Shown here piece after piece: positions 42,460-54,901 of a stretch of 64,000 nucleotides of DNA. This DNA is from Paulinella micropora (Eukaryota; Cercozoa; Imbricatea; Euglyphida; Paulinellidae). Position numbers and translations under genes: made by a program. How positions within the stretch are numbered: the stretch's first letter is position 1; the number at the start of each line of letters is the position of its first letter. The DNA lies in contig WBZZ01004123.1 in NCBI GenBank assembly GCA_019918135.1, forward strand, positions 200,001 through 264,000, in the 5' to 3' direction. A model generated the notes under the pieces. It did no database searches, had not been told where the DNA came from, and worked only from the letters and a program-made list of their open reading frames with translations.

Positions 42460-43560
42460 GAAATGTCCTTTGCCCAAGAAAAGTTTCAGCGACGGTCCGC
42501 AAAATACGGCCAAATCATTTGGCACCCCAATATTCCGCAAAATACGGCAGCTAGCCGTTTTGTCGACAAATCTGCCGGGTCTACGATAGCTCAAAGAAAA
42601 AAAAATTTTTTAGCAATTTTGGCAGTGGCCTTGGTTGGTGTGCAAAAAAGTTGGGGAAGGATCGGCGGGCGGGGAAAAAATCAGCAGATTTAAATTTTTC
42701 CCCGCCCACCAATCTTTCCCCAACTTTTTGCACACCAACAACGCCACGGCCAAAATGTCCTGCACTCTAAAAAAAAGTGTCCGCGAGGGTCCGCAAAATG
42801 CTGCCAAATCCTTGGCACCCAACCTTTTGCAAAATACGGCCAAATCATTGGGCAAATATTCCGCAGAATACGGCAGCTAGCCGTTTTGTCGACAAATCTG
42901 ACGGGTCTACGACAGCTCGAAATTTTTTTTTGGCAATTTCGGCAACGGCGTTGGTTGGTGTGCAAAAAAGTTAGGGAAGGATCGGCGGGAGGGTAAAAAT
43001 CAGCAGACTGAAATTTTTCCCCGCCCGCCCGCCGATCCTTCCCCAACTTTTTTGCACACCAACCAACGCCACTGCCGAAAAGTCCTTCACCCAAAAAGTT
43101 TTTGCGATGGCCCGCAAAATACAGCCAAAGTCATCGGCACCCCAATATTCAGCAAAATACTGACAAATCATTTGGCACCCAAATAATCCGCAAAATACAG
43201 CCAAATCATTTGGCGCCAAAATATTCCGCAGAATACGGCAGCTAGCCGTTTTGTCGACAAATATGCCGGTCTAAGATAGCTCAAAAAGATTTTTTTGGCA
43301 ATTCCGGCAACCGCGTTGGTTGGTTTGCAAAAAAGCTGGGGGAAAATCGGCGGGCGGGGAAAAAATCAGCAGACTGAAATTTTTCCCCGCCCGCCGAGCT
43401 TTCCCCAACTTTTTTACACACCAACAACGCCACTGCCGAAATGTCCTGCAGTCTAAAAAAAGTTTCCGCGAGGGGTCCGCAAAATGCGGACAAATCCTTG
43501 GCACCCAACCTTTCGCGAAATACAGCCGCTAGCCGTTTTGTCAACAAATCTGCCGGGGTC
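42460..43560. repeat. Three tandem ~360-415-bp units, each with a long hairpin
   Basis: Each unit contains CCGCAAAATACGGC-type short palindromes, a GCTAGCCGTTTTGTCGACAAAT block and a long inverted repeat whose arms read GCAAAAAAGTTGGGGAAGG and its complement. The hairpins span about 42,631-42,741, 42,950-43,070 and 43,313-43,428, with arms of roughly 45-50 bp and short loops. The units are diverged by 10-20% by eye. ORFs through them repeat with the units and are probably not genes. Confidence 0.85.
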
Positions 43561-43832
43561 TACGATAGTGCAAAAAAAAGATATTATAAAGGAAATTAGA
43601 AAACACTGGTCTTCCGGCTGAAACATGTTGTTTTCTCTCTCTCTCTCTCTCTATTTTGAGCCCAGCCTGGTATTTCACTTTTTCCTAGCTAGCCGCTCTG
43701 CGCAAATGTCCAGGCTAGAACCGTTTAATAAATGAAACTGGTACTTTTTCTGTCATTCGACATCAAGAGCCTACGACTTTCCTTTTTTTTTTTTTTTTTT
43801 TGAAAAAAAAGTGTTGTCTGCGTTTTTTTGGT
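43561..43832. other. Spacer downstream of the RPB2-like gene
   Basis: Has a (CT)n run near 43,635 and a T run of about 19 near 43,782. No gene is seen. Confidence 0.5.
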
Positions 43833-46800
43833 TTAGTCATTGTTTTCTTCCTCCTTGCCCTCCTTGATTTTGTACATGAGCCCCGAGGCGTCTAGGGTCT
43901 GCAGGGCCTTGATCAGTACGAACGTCGTGGGCATGCGCACGAGCCCCGGGTGCGAGCCGTTCGCAAAGGCCCGGGAGCAAGACCTGGTGAGACAGACCGC
44001 CGCGCCGTCGCCGCCATCCACCCCGAGCCGGCCGCACAGCTTGCAGACAACGTCGAGGCGCGAGTCGGCGCTCTGCAGCACCTGCTCCAGCAGCGCGGTA
44101 GACCCCGATTGCACCGCGGCGTTGAGGCACATGGAATCAAACTTGGATGCGCCATCGATGCGGGCGGACTTGGTGCCCTGGTGCGTCAGCGGGTCCATCG
44201 GCCCCTGGTGCCTGACCTTGAACTGCACCTCGCTGGTCTTGTCCTGGCGCATGTAGTACTGAAAGCCAAACAGCGTGGGGTTGGCGGGCGTGTCCAGGTC
44301 CATGCTGGCGGGGCTGCACATCCTGGCCGACGCACGCAAGTGCAGCTCCTGGAGGCCCGGCTTGGCTCCTTCTGGCCACGGTGCAGCGCATGCTTTGTCG
44401 GTAGACCACGTGGCCTCGAGGTTCCTACCCGCGGCGCCGGCCGCGCGCGCTGCGGCGGGCACCCAGGCGGCCACGGGAAGCAGCAGCCGGCGCCAATCTG
44501 TGCCGAGCACCTTACCGTCCAGGGCCAGCGCCAGCGCCCGGCGGGCCCCGCCCGCGGGCGGCCCGAGGACAATATGTGCGCGGCGACCCTGCGCCAGGAG
44601 CCAGCTCTCCTCTGTGTGGGCCCAGCGCCCGAGCTCGCTGGCGCAGGTGGCGTCACTGCACGAGCCGTCGGCTGCGTGGAAGTGTGGTTGGCTGCGTTGG
44701 GCGCAGCCCCGTCATAGGCCTGCAGCGCCAGGCGCAGGACCTTGCTGAGCGCCACCAACACGGGGCCCGACGTGGGCGCGGACGCCCTGCGGAGCCAGTG
44801 TTCCAGGCAGCTGCGCCACAGCCTGGCGGCCACGGGACAGCAGTGCGCCTCCAGCACCCACCAGAAGTCCGGGCGCCAGAGGAGGCACTTGTCCTGTTCC
44901 AGGGCGTACAGCCGCGTGTAGGCCAGGAGCTCCTGGTTCCAGGGCACACGCAGCTAGCGGGGCGGCCGGTGATGTCGTGCGTCAGCTGCCTGCCGTACTG
45001 GGCCACGAGCCTGGTTTGCAGCGTGGTGACGCAGTCGTTGATGATCTTGCGGAACATCTGCGAGGGCCCGAGCAGCACGGCCGGGCGCTCGCCGGTCGGC
45101 AGGTAGGGCAGTGCGTGGTCGGGCACGAACACACACAGCGTGCATTTCTGGCCCGAGGAGTTGGTGATCTTGTCGCCGTACTGGAACGGCAGCAGCCTCG
45201 TCACCACCATGCGCGCGTACACCTGCGCGTTGCTGCAGTCGCGAAGTGTCTGTGCCTGCGCCGGGTCCGTGTCCAGCCACACGCGACGACTGTCGACTGA
45301 CAGGCAGTTCTGCGACACGACCCCGCGGGTCTGCGCCACCATGCGCCGCACGCAGGACTCGTCGCTGCCGTCCGGCTCGGCGGACGACAGCGCGCGCAAC
45401 AGCACGTCCCCGGGCAGCACCGTGCGCCCGAGCGGCACGGTCCACGCGTCCTCGCGCCGCTTGCCCAGCAGGTAGCCCTCTAACGAGCGGCAGCCGCGCG
45501 CCTTGGCGAGCTTGTGGCCATCGGCCGCGAGCGCGGCGCGCGTGCGAGCCAGCACCCCACACCAGCCGCCGGCGGCGTTCGCGCGCACAGGCGCCGCCGC
45601 CGGCGGTACCGGTGCGAGATGCATGCGGTCGTAGTATGCCTTGCTTTCCAGGAACGCAAACAAACCCTGGTCGGCCGCGCCCTGGCTCCAGACCGTGCTG
45701 TCGTCTTGGTTGTGCGACCAGGCCCGGTAGGCCACCGGCACGTTGAACCCTAGCGGCTGCACCCCGAGCGTAGACGCCGCGACGGGTGCCTCGAGCAGCG
45801 GGCGGTCGCCGCGCAGCAGCTCCTTGGCCGAGCTGGCTAACAAGCGCCCGGGCTGGCGTTGTCCCACGGACTGCGACTGCATGCCGACCGCGTACACGAG
45901 GCGCGGGCCCATCACGTGCTCCTGGAACAGCGTCAGCGCCGAAGAAAAGCTCAGGTGGCGGGCGGGCGACAGGTCGACAAAGTCGGAATTTGGCGCGCGG
46001 GCCGCGAACTTGCTCAGGCTCTCGCAGCCTACCTGCACCGCCGATTCTTGGATGCTGAGCCACACCAGGCAGCCCTGGTCACACAGAGCGCGCCACGCGG
46101 CCAGGCAGTCACCCGCGGGCGGCGGGGGGTGGTTGCTCACGAGGTAGTTGGGAGTGTTTTCGTGCGGCAGGCGCAGCTGGCGCAGCCGCCAGCCGGCCCA
46201 GATGCGGCGCACGTCGGCCGGGAGCGGCACACTGCTGCAGTCGACGTGCAACACGGGCGCCGACAGCCTGCCCGCGTACGTGTAGATAGTCAGTAGCCTC
46301 TCGTCGCGGTCCAGCAACAAGCCCAAATGTCTCAGGGCCAGCCCCCCGCGTCCGCCACGTCGTCGCCCTGCGACCCGCGCTTGAGCGCCCGCAATTCCCG
46401 TAGTATTCGTTCGGCACCGCTCGCGCTGATCGACCCCAGCATGCGGCCGTGGCACTCGACTACAAACGGGCCCAACGCCGCGCGCGACGTCACGGGCTGT
46501 CCCTGACTCAGTCCTCGAGCGCGGCGGCCCACGCGCTGTCCAGCTCGGGGGTCACGGCCGTGAACAACGACAGGCGCTTGTCGTAGCCAGACTTGGCGGA
46601 CTTGCTGGTCTCGTTCGGATCCAGAAAGCTCAGCTGTGAGACGTCGAACCCCTGGTCGGACGTCATCCCCTGGCAGTTGGGCACCATCTGGCACACCCGG
46701 CGCGCGAGCGAGTACTTCTTGGCCAGGTTGCCGCGCAAATGTTGCAGGACGCGCTGCAGCGGCTGGGCGTCGCTGGCGCTGGCCCTGTCCCTCGGTGACG

Positions 46801-48960
46801 CGAACTCCTGGAACACGCGTGACATGGGGGCTGTCTAGCAACACGGTGGGATCCACACAGGCGGCCAGCCCGCCCCACGAGGTCAGGCGCGACTGCGCAA
46901 ACGAGCGCACGCGCTGGAAGGCGCGCTGCAGATTGTGTGAGTAAAGCTGCGCCAGCGTCAGCACCGCCCGGCTCTGCATGGCCAGCGGGTCCGAAAGGCC
47001 CGCGGACGGCTGCCCCTCGGCCACCGACAGGACGGACGGCAGCCCGGCCTCGGCGCTGCTTAGCGCCCGCGCGCCGTCCGCTAGGTGCTCGGCCTTACGC
47101 GCGTCCCCGTACCGCAGCAGCTGCTCGTGGCAGTCTTCGTCGAGCGCGCAGTCTGCCACGACCGCTGCGCAGCGCGGCGGCAAACGTGAGGCCCGGCGCA
47201 CGGCGGTTACTAGCCACTGCGTCGCGCCCGGGAAAATGTGCAGCAAGAACCTGTTGCGCAGCCACCACAGCCCCTGCCCCTGCATTTGCTCCACCGAAAA
47301 CTGCTTGGTTCGCAGTCACCACAACTGTCCCAGGCGAAACAGGGCCTGCTCGCGCGTGACCACCCCCTCGTTGAGCGCCCAGGACCGGTGCACAATGTCC
47401 AGGTACACGGCCTGGGCGCGCGCGTCATCGCCACGGGTGACTAGCTGGCGCAGTTCTTCCCAGCCTTTGACGCCGAGCGCGCGCCACAGGAGTACGAAGG
47501 GCAGGTCGCACGGCTGTCCCACAAAGACCCTGGCGGTCAGCACTGGCAGGGCCGAGTCTGACCGCGTCTGCGCGCGCACGAAGCTCTGCACGCGAGGCTG
47601 GGGCAAGCAGCTGTTTGTCACGGTGGGCCCGCGCTGCCGCGCCGCCCTGGTGGCCCAGGCATCGGCAAAGTCGGTTGGCGGCACGTTCTGCCGGTTGCCG
47701 TAGGCACTTCTCAGTGTCTGGGGCCCCCATCCGGGTACAGGTGCAGCTTGCGCTGGCGCTTGGCGCCGACCATCAGCGCTGCCTGGTTGTGCATCATTGT
47801 TGTCGACGTGGTACTGCGCACAGTGCGGCCCCGCGCCCCCGCCGTCTTCGCCCTCGCTAGTATTATCGACACCGGCGCGCGCCGGCGCTAGCGGGCTGTC
47901 CACGCCCTTGCCCGCTGCCACGGTGTTGGTCTCGGTCTCCTGTGCGCGCCCCGTATGCCACACGACCGCGCGGCGGCACGTTCCGCCCGGTGTGCTAGCG
48001 GTCGCCGAGATCTTGTAGACATCGCGCACGACGGCCCCCGGGCCCGTCTGCAGGGTGCGGCTAAAAATAGTGTCGGGCGCCCGCCCGGCCAGCGAGTTGT
48101 TGCGTTTATCCTGCCGCAGCAAGGGGTGGTCGAGCGGCGGCACTTCGCGACCCTCAATGGCCCAGGTCACCCCGTTCAGCAGCACGAACGGGACCCAGCA
48201 ACCCGCCTCTAGCCCCTGCTCACTGCGCCAGTAGTGGCTATCGGCACTGGTGGCAAACCAGCGCCTGATCGCCCGCCACCCCGCCCGCAACGCGCTGGGC
48301 GGGGGCAGGTTGAGGGGCCACGCCAGCGTCAACAACGTCACGACGCGCGGGGGCGGTAGCAACGCCTCGTGCGTTACGTCTTCGTACACTCCGGAACTAT
48401 TTCGCCGCTGCAGGACCCAACGGATCTCGGTCCTGAGCTCCGCGCACCAGCTCCCGCCAGTCTCGCACAGCACCTCATAGCTGCCGCGCGGGTCCTCGAA
48501 GCCCTTGAATTCAGTTGACATCTTCAGAATGTACACGGGCTCGTCGATTTCTTCCGTACCAGCGCGCCCGCGCGCCTGCACGGGCACTAGTCGGGGCACG
48601 CAGATAGCTGCCGCTGCAACGTGCTCCGACCGCAGACAGTCCCTCAGCGCCTCTCGCAGGCAGGTGCCTTGGTTCCGTTTCTGGCACAGCTTGTCAAATT
48701 CCTCTGCCCCAACCCAGCGCAGACGCGTCTGCAGGGAGAGCTTGTTGACTAACCCGGGCGCTACGTGCGTCACGAAATTGCGCAGGCTCTCCACCGCGCA
48801 ACGATTGCGCTTGAATTACTCTTCTACAAAGGCCAGTGACAGCGCGCCAGCCTCTTGTGTCGCGACGGGCTGAGCCCCTACACACATCTGCCGCAAACAT
48901 TCGTCGCGTGCTAGTTGTTTCGCGATGAGGGCAGAGATCGTTTCCGCCGAGGCGTCCATC
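43833..48960 (-). CDS. RPB2-like RNA polymerase second-largest subunit, highly divergent
   Basis: A minus-strand coding region of about 5.1 kb aligns in order with RPB2 landmarks. External-domain DLPFVLLWRALGVKGWEELR lies near 47,490. RLLTIYTYAGRLSAPVL lies near 46,280. RLVYAVGMQSQSVGQ lies near 45,880, and AYRAWSHNQDDSTVW, the counterpart of the GYNQEDSVIMN region, near 45,700. A GDK...GQK segment near 45,165 precedes VPDHALPYL and a RPDIIINP-like part. The C-terminal part has GPMDPLTHQGTK, VCKLCG with a second Cys pair, and VRMPTTFVLIKALQ (near 43,900-44,200). RPB2 forms part of the polymerase active centre. Divergence, high GC and apparent lack of introns point to a viral rather than a host gene. 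Fossil, with several interruptions; longer than usual RPB2 (about 1,200 residues). Confidence 0.8.
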
Positions 48961-49575
48961 GGCCCGCGTCGTGCGGGGGAGATTTTGTGCACCCGACATG
49001 CGCCCCCCCCCCCCCCCCGCGCCCCCCCCCCCCTCTCCCTCACACTCTTTTTTTTTTCTTTCGGTCCCCCCCGCCCCGCCCGACCCCCCTCCAAGCGTGG
49101 GGGGGGGGGGGCGAGGTGGTGGGGGCGAGGTGCAGAGGGGGGGGGGTGTGGGAGTGGGAGGGACGAAGAAAGGGATCTGGGGGGAAAGGCGCAAATTATC
49201 AGGCGGTGTGGGAGGGGCGAGGGGGGGGGGGGGAACTCTCCCGCAAGAATCCCCCCTCCTGACTATTGTGCAAGTGCCAAAAAAAAGCAGGATTCTTGTG
49301 CAGGCCAAGGCCGAACAGAGCAAAGGGGGTAGTATTACTAACAGTGGAGGGAGGGAAAGGAGATGGGGGTGGAACGCGAGGGAGGGGGGGGGGGGATAAG
49401 GGCACGGGGGTTGGGAGCGCGGGGAGACAAGCAAGAAAGCAAAGGAGCAAGAGAGACGTGTCATTAGTGGCAGACATCCCCGTAAATTTCGCAAGGACAC
49501 CAAAGGAACGGAAAGGGAAAAAACAAAACAAACGAAAAAAAAAAAGAAAAGCCTTCCTGTTCTTTCTTTTACAGG
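48961..49575. other. Spacer dominated by C and G homopolymers
   Basis: C runs near 49,004-49,033 and G runs near 49,100, 49,137, 49,220 and 49,385. It is upstream of both the RPB2-like gene and the next plus-strand gene, so it would carry divergent promoters. None can be recognised. Confidence 0.6.
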
Positions 49576-50525
49576 AACCGCGTGATAAACAGCGAAGGCA
49601 CACTGCGCGCCTGCCTGTTTGGCCAGAGACACTTCCCTTGCGCTAACAACTTGGGAGATCTTTTAAAGGGTCATGCATTGTCGGTATGCAAGCACAGTTG
49701 GCTGTCCCCTCTCAATTATTGGGAAAAGCTGGCGGGCAGCAATCACTTAGAGGAGGCAAGAAATGCGTGCCAGGGAGTAAGGAGTTTGATTCAATCCTGT
49801 GTTCGCCAATGCCCCGTTCGATTCTCACGACGCTCTTTATGTTCTGGAATGAAAGTGCTGAAAAACAGGACTTTACGATCAGCCCCTGCTGGATGCTGGC
49901 GGAGATGCATCTCTGTGACGGTCGTCTGAGTGGGCGCAAAACCCTGGATATCACTAGGTGCAAGTCGGGAGGCATGCCGACCGACACTAAGGTCCTTGGA
50001 AGAGGTTGTAATTGTAGTGGACCGCACGCTAGAGCTCATGGCTCAATAGCACCCGGAGCGGGCTTCGTTTTATAATAGTGTCAGAAAAGGCTGGCCCGAG
50101 GTTGTACAACTTGGCGAACTCAACGATCTGGACAAGGTGTACGACAACAATGGCCAGCTACTTATTTCACAGTGCCCCACCAAGGGTCTGCAAGAACTGC
50201 GTGAACACGTCCGAAACCTGACCAAAAAAAAGGGGGGAAGGAGCCCTGCATCTTCATCGGCACGCACGGTAATGTGCTCTATAATGCACTGAGTGCCAGG
50301 GTTTTTAACGGCAGTATTATCAAAATCGGGGCAGTCTTTACCAACAGGGAATTTGCGATCGAAACACGCAAGCAGGTTTTTCCAGGCTGGGCACTTTTGC
50401 GGCCGTGCGACTGCAAAGTCAAGGTTCTAGAGCTTTGGGATTCAAAAACGGCTACCAACCTTAAATCACTGCGCTCGCAACCGAGAGATCCTGACTCAAG
50501 AAATTTATTAAAATCACACAAATAG
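49576..50525 (+). CDS. Hypothetical protein of the virus-like block
   Basis: Several plus-strand segments look like real protein: SEGTLRACLFGQRHFPCANN, LTTLFMFWNESAEKQDFTIS, VVQLGELNDLDKVYDNNGQL and RVFNGSIIKIGAVFTNREFA. Together they suggest one gene of about 300 codons that is no longer in a single frame (about three interruptions). A TTTCTTTTACAG motif just before could be a splice acceptor. No family is recognised. Confidence 0.45.
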
Positions 50526-51292
50526 ATTTCAAAGCCAATGAATGGTGAGTGTTTAATAATTCAACTGTTTTCTCTCTAACACAAAGACCTTCCTCCCTTA
50601 CTTTCTGACAGGCCCTCCCAGCGCCGCTCCCCCTTCCCAGTGCCAAGGCTGCCGGCGCCGCCTTTTTTCTTTTGTCAAGATGCTTTCCCCAGGCAATGCC
50701 TTTTTTTCCCCCTAATCCCCTCGCCCCTCCCACCCCCCGTCGATCACCCCGTTCGGCTCTCTCTCTCCCTTGTGTTCTGGACAGCCTTGGTGTTGGCTCA
50801 AAAGGAGGGAGGAGGGGGGGGGGGGAAGAAAGAGGGACGGGACGGGGGGGGGCTAGCTCTTTTTCTGTGCGGGGAGGGAGAGAAAGGGTGATTTTCGGGG
50901 GGGCCCTGCAAACTAAGGCCCCCCCCCCCCCCCCCTCTACTTCCTCCCCCCCACCCCCCGCCCCGCTCCTCTGCTCTGTTCTGTATTTCTTTTTGTCTCG
51001 TTTGCTTTTTTTCTTTCTCTTCTGCCCTGTTGCGCGCGAGTTTGGGCTCCCGGGAAGGGAGAGGGGTGGCCCCCCCCCCTCTTAGTGCGCGCTAACCCCT
51101 TTCGTTGCGCATTTGAATCCGCGCCTCGCTACTTCTTGTTTATTTTCTGTCAACACCTAATGCCACGAAAAGCGTGCGCAACAACAAACGAAAAACAAAA
51201 ATAAACAGCCTCTTGTCTCTGAGCCACTCTGCGTTTTGGACACTCCCCCCCCCCCCCACACACACACATATTCGCGTTCCGTCTTGGCGAAC
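50526..51292. other. Spacer with C/G homopolymers
   Basis: Pyrimidine-rich and G-run stretches (near 50,815, 50,845, 50,917-50,935 and 51,246-51,257) followed by (CA)n. No gene is seen. Confidence 0.55.
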
Positions 51293-52240
51293 ATGCACGC
51301 GACGACCGCCCTGTGGATTTGCCCAGACTGCCCTGCACGGCACAAGTCTTACAATAGCACCAAGGCCTGTGTGTACCCCGGACAATCAATTGCTAACTGT
51401 TCCTACTATGATTGCAACTGTCTGGCCTTCGGTAGCGGCCCATTTTTACTTTCTAGGGCCGACGGTTTTGGTCTCCTAACCCTTGCGGTGCCGCTTGCGA
51501 TCAACCAAGGGATTGAAACGCGCATGCAATTTTCAGAGGGTTGCTACGGGTGGCTAGAGATGTACGTGCAACAGGTGGCAGCGCCCAATAGCGACGACGT
51601 ATCATACGACAGGTCTGCGCTGGGCGCACTGTGTGCGGATTCTTTGCACAACCCCTCCGAAAACGTGTGGCCAGTCATCAACAACAGTTACAGCAACGAA
51701 TACGGTACGACAAACAGGCGCAACTTCTACCAAAACTATGAGATGCCAGAAAACTACAATGCTATCGGGGGGGACGTAGTCCTACGGCACCGGTGGGCAC
51801 GCCCTTATTTGAACTGGTCCAGCGTAGATGCGTACCTTGTGTTAGTCTTTGGAATGTACGACATTTCCGAGGGCATTGACGTTTGTATGCAGCTGGAAAT
51901 AGGCGCGCCCTTCGAGCTGGAGCAGCTACCTTTGAATGCATCCGCCTGCGGCTGCACGCGCGGGGCCTGCCCGCACCTGCCTGCTAATTTCAGTAGTTCC
52001 CAAGACAGCAACGGCTATTTGGTCTACAGCGGGTGCGGCTTGACAGCGCGCACGACAACCCCCGACCCACCCTCCTTCTCGACTGGTGCCCCCAAGACGA
52101 CAACGATGACAACAACGACTGCCTTCCTGCCCTCGACCTCCTCTACCGCGACTGTACAAGTGTCGTCTGGGTCTTCCAGGCCGTGGCCACACGTCATGCT
52201 TGCACTGAGCCTCGTGGCTGCTACGCTTGCCATGTCTTGA
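51293..52240 (+). CDS. Cys-rich surface glycoprotein with mucin-like stalk
   Basis: This intact 315-codon frame (MHATTALWICPDCPARHKSY) has many Cys residues and N-glycosylation sites (NYSNST-like motifs such as NCSY, NNSY, NWSS, NASA and NFSS). A Thr/Ser/Pro-rich stalk (TTTMTTTTAFLPSTSSTA) follows, then a C-terminal hydrophobic end (HVMLALSLVAATLAMS). The end has the look of a GPI-attachment signal or a short membrane anchor. No clear N-terminal signal peptide is visible at this ATG, so the real start may differ. No family is recognised; likely cell-surface or virion-envelope protein. Confidence 0.6.
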   Translation: MHATTALWICPDCPARHKSYNSTKACVYPGQSIANCSYYDCNCLAFGSGPFLLSRADGFGLLTLAVPLAINQGIETRMQFSEGCYGWLEMYVQQVAAPNSDDVSYDRSALGALCADSLHNPSENVWPVINNSYSNEYGTTNRRNFYQNYEMPENYNAIGGDVVLRHRWARPYLNWSSVDAYLVLVFGMYDISEGIDVCMQLEIGAPFELEQLPLNASACGCTRGACPHLPANFSSSQDSNGYLVYSGCGLTARTTTPDPPSFSTGAPKTTTMTTTTAFLPSTSSTATVQVSSGSSRPWPHVMLALSLVAATLAMS

Positions 52241-52702
52241 TACACGTATCTTAATTTCAAGACAATGCAAGCGAGTGGGTGGATAAGACGGAAGGCAGAG
52301 GGACGGCGAGTATGGAAAGAGTAAACAAAAAAAAAGTAACAATGTCTGCCGTGATATTAATGACCGTACCAAATCTTTTTTTATTTCTCTCTCCAGTAGT
52401 CTTCTAAAAAAAATCTCTTAACTTATACCACACCCCTCCTCCTTCCTTTGTCGATCCTCAGGTTCACACCCCCCCCCCCCCGAGAATAAGACAACACGTC
52501 ACGGGAAGAGGATTGAGGCGGGATGACGATTCTCTTGTCCCCCGTGCATTCTCTCCTTTTTCTTCTTCCCCCCCCCTCTCCACCACCTTTTTTCAAGGTT
52601 TATATTTGCTGCAAGTATTGTAAATTTAAAAAAAAGAAAAGAAAAATCAAAAAACGATCGCAGCTTCTCAGCAAAGAAACGTACAACGCCAAAAAAAGAC
52701 CA
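52241..52702. other. Spacer
   Basis: AT-rich sequence with A, T and C runs (C near 52,469 and 52,568). No gene is seen. Confidence 0.5.
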
Positions 52703-52709
52703 CAGACGA

Positions 52710-54805
52710 TGACAAGCATGCTTTGTTTGCTTGCTTGTGTGCTGGCAATCGCTCAAGGCGCGGTCGTGCGCAGCATCGTCTCGGACCTGGTGCAGCGCAA
52801 CAACGACCAGACGCTCGACGACGCGCGAGTAGAGCAGCTAGTCACGGTCGATTTCGACGCCTGCCAGCGGCCCTTCGGCGACGCCACAGGCGACCGCGTG
52901 CGCCTGCTGCTCAATCTGACTGACGGCCGTTCGGTGCCTGTCTGGCTCAAGTGCAGCGGCGTGTTCTACAAAACGCCGATCGAGTCCATCGAGTTTTTGC
53001 CGCTCACGCTGCGGTTGCACGAACACATGTCCTGCGAGGGCGACATCGTCAACATGGCGCTGGCGTCCGTGGCGCGCACGCCCGTGCCACGGGCCAAGAC
53101 TGTCTATGAGCTAGTAGCAGCAAGCTTCTGGCGCAGCGGCCTCAACGGCACTAGTGCCGGGGCGCGCCGGCGCTTGTTGAAAATCTCTAATGACCCGTTG
53201 TACGCGACTGTGACCGAACCAGGCGCTGCCTCCCCGCTCGGAGGCCTGCTCATCAACCCCGGCAGCCAGTGCACGCAGCCCCCGAGCGGCGGCTGTGAAG
53301 ATCGACACTACCACCCCGAATTTATCCGACAGTACCGCCAAAAGCACCTAGGCGTCACGTACCGCGACCTGCAGAAAAGAACCGGCTGCACCGAAGGAAC
53401 TCGCACAATAGCTGGAAGCTGGAACCGCGACTGGAACTGGTCGTGGCAGAACGCGCTGGTAGAGTACAACCGGTTGCGCCTGCTGTTCGAGCATGAGCAC
53501 GAGCTAGCCACCAAGTGCTTGGTGCACATGCTGTGCACGGGCGGGGACGCCCTGCCGGGGTACGCCGAGCCACATGTACACCGGAAGCGCGCGCTCGAGC
53601 TGCACCACACGTAAGCGAGGCTGCGCCTGGCCACGGCGCCGTACAAGGTTTGGATGAACAACGGCCAGACATTCCAGAATTATTTGCTTTCTCCATTCCT
53701 AGAAGAAAACGGGCTCTGGAGTGACAAGAAGCAGCGCAACTGAGCTGGGCGCCGACATAGACAGGACCAATGACACGTACAAGCTGATGCAGGAGCAGGA
53801 CCGCATGCGGCAGCTAGTGGCGTTCCAGACCATTGACAGGCGCACGGCGTGCTCGGCCGTGCAAGCCAGCTTTTGGGATGAATCGCGCCGCCGAGGCGTA
53901 GTGCAGGCCCACGTGCTCAACATCACGGGCGTCAGCTTCAAGGGCGACGCGAACCCGCCGGGCGACCCGCCGCCGGCGGGCAGGCTGGGGTCAGTTACCA
54001 GCGCGCGCGACATGTACCGCTGGCTGCAGGCGTCGCGCCTGGCGCCGGCGCCGGCTGCTTACCCAAACGTCTATAAGGACCAGGACTACGCAATTTTCGG
54101 CGCCAAACAAAACCTGCCGCGCTCGCAGGCAGGCTACCCTACGCAGTGGCAGTGGGACCCGCCTTGTAGCCTTGACGCCGATCGGCGGCGTGCCGCGGCA
54201 GCGAGAGCAGTGCCCCGGGGCCAAATACCCTATACCCGCGCGTGTTCGCCAGGGACAACCGCTGCAAGTTCACCCCCAACGTGACGGTGGACACGCAGGA
54301 GGCGTACAGCTGCGTGCCCGCGCAGATCTACGCGGCCAACGCGGCCTCGCAGTGGAGTAGCGGCGCGTGTGCGACCGTGGACGAGAGGATGCTGTACTGC
54401 GCGCTGGCCGACGACGGCTGCATCTCGGCGTCCGCAGACGACATCGCGGCCAAGTGCTTCGGCGGGTCCGCCGAGGCCTTCTGGCGGGCCCTGGTCGAGA
54501 GTTTGTGGGTGCTGCTGGGTGACGACGGGGACTGCTTCGTGGAGCAGCAGTCCGGAGAATCAGAGCTTGACACCTACAGGCGCTACTTCTGTAAGGGCGG
54601 GAGCCTGAAGGAGTCTCAGTTCTGGTTCCGATCGGCTGGCAACAACAGTGACGTCGGCTGGCTGCGCGGCGTGGAGTGCCCGTGCGCAGAGTCGACGAAC
54701 GAGGGGCTCAAGGTGTGCCCCGTGAACCCCTGGGAGCGGCTGGCGGCCGACGGGCGGCTGCGTCCGGCCCCCCCCCCCCCCCATTCTCCCTTCCCCTTCG
54801 ACTGA
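52710..54805 (+). CDS. Large secreted or virion glycoprotein
   Basis: It starts with a clear signal peptide, MTSMLCLLACVLAIAQG. A Cys-containing ectodomain with N-glycosylation sites (LLNLTDGRSV, LNGTS, WNWSWQ) follows. The later part of the same strand carries further Cys-rich sequence (TVDTQEAYSCVPAQIYAANA; DDGCISASADDIAAKCFGG; GVECPCAESTNEGLKVCPVN). No transmembrane segment is evident at the end. No family is recognised. It sits next to another surface-type glycoprotein. Fossil; about two or three interruptions. Confidence 0.5.
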
Positions 54806-54901
54806 CTGTCACACACAAAAAATGTCACAGCCAGGCAAAAGACCCTCGTTGAGCAGCCCAGCTGCCCAGCCACAAGAAACAAAAGACCGCGGACGAAGCA
54901 G

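Noticed and set aside
42385-43547. Short minus-strand ORFs in the hairpin units
   Set aside because: They repeat with the units, run through hairpin arms and end irregularly, so they reflect repeat structure rather than genes.
43950-46300. Plus-strand ORFs of up to 255 codons
   Set aside because: They lie opposite the RPB2-like gene, whose minus-strand segments match family landmarks in order.
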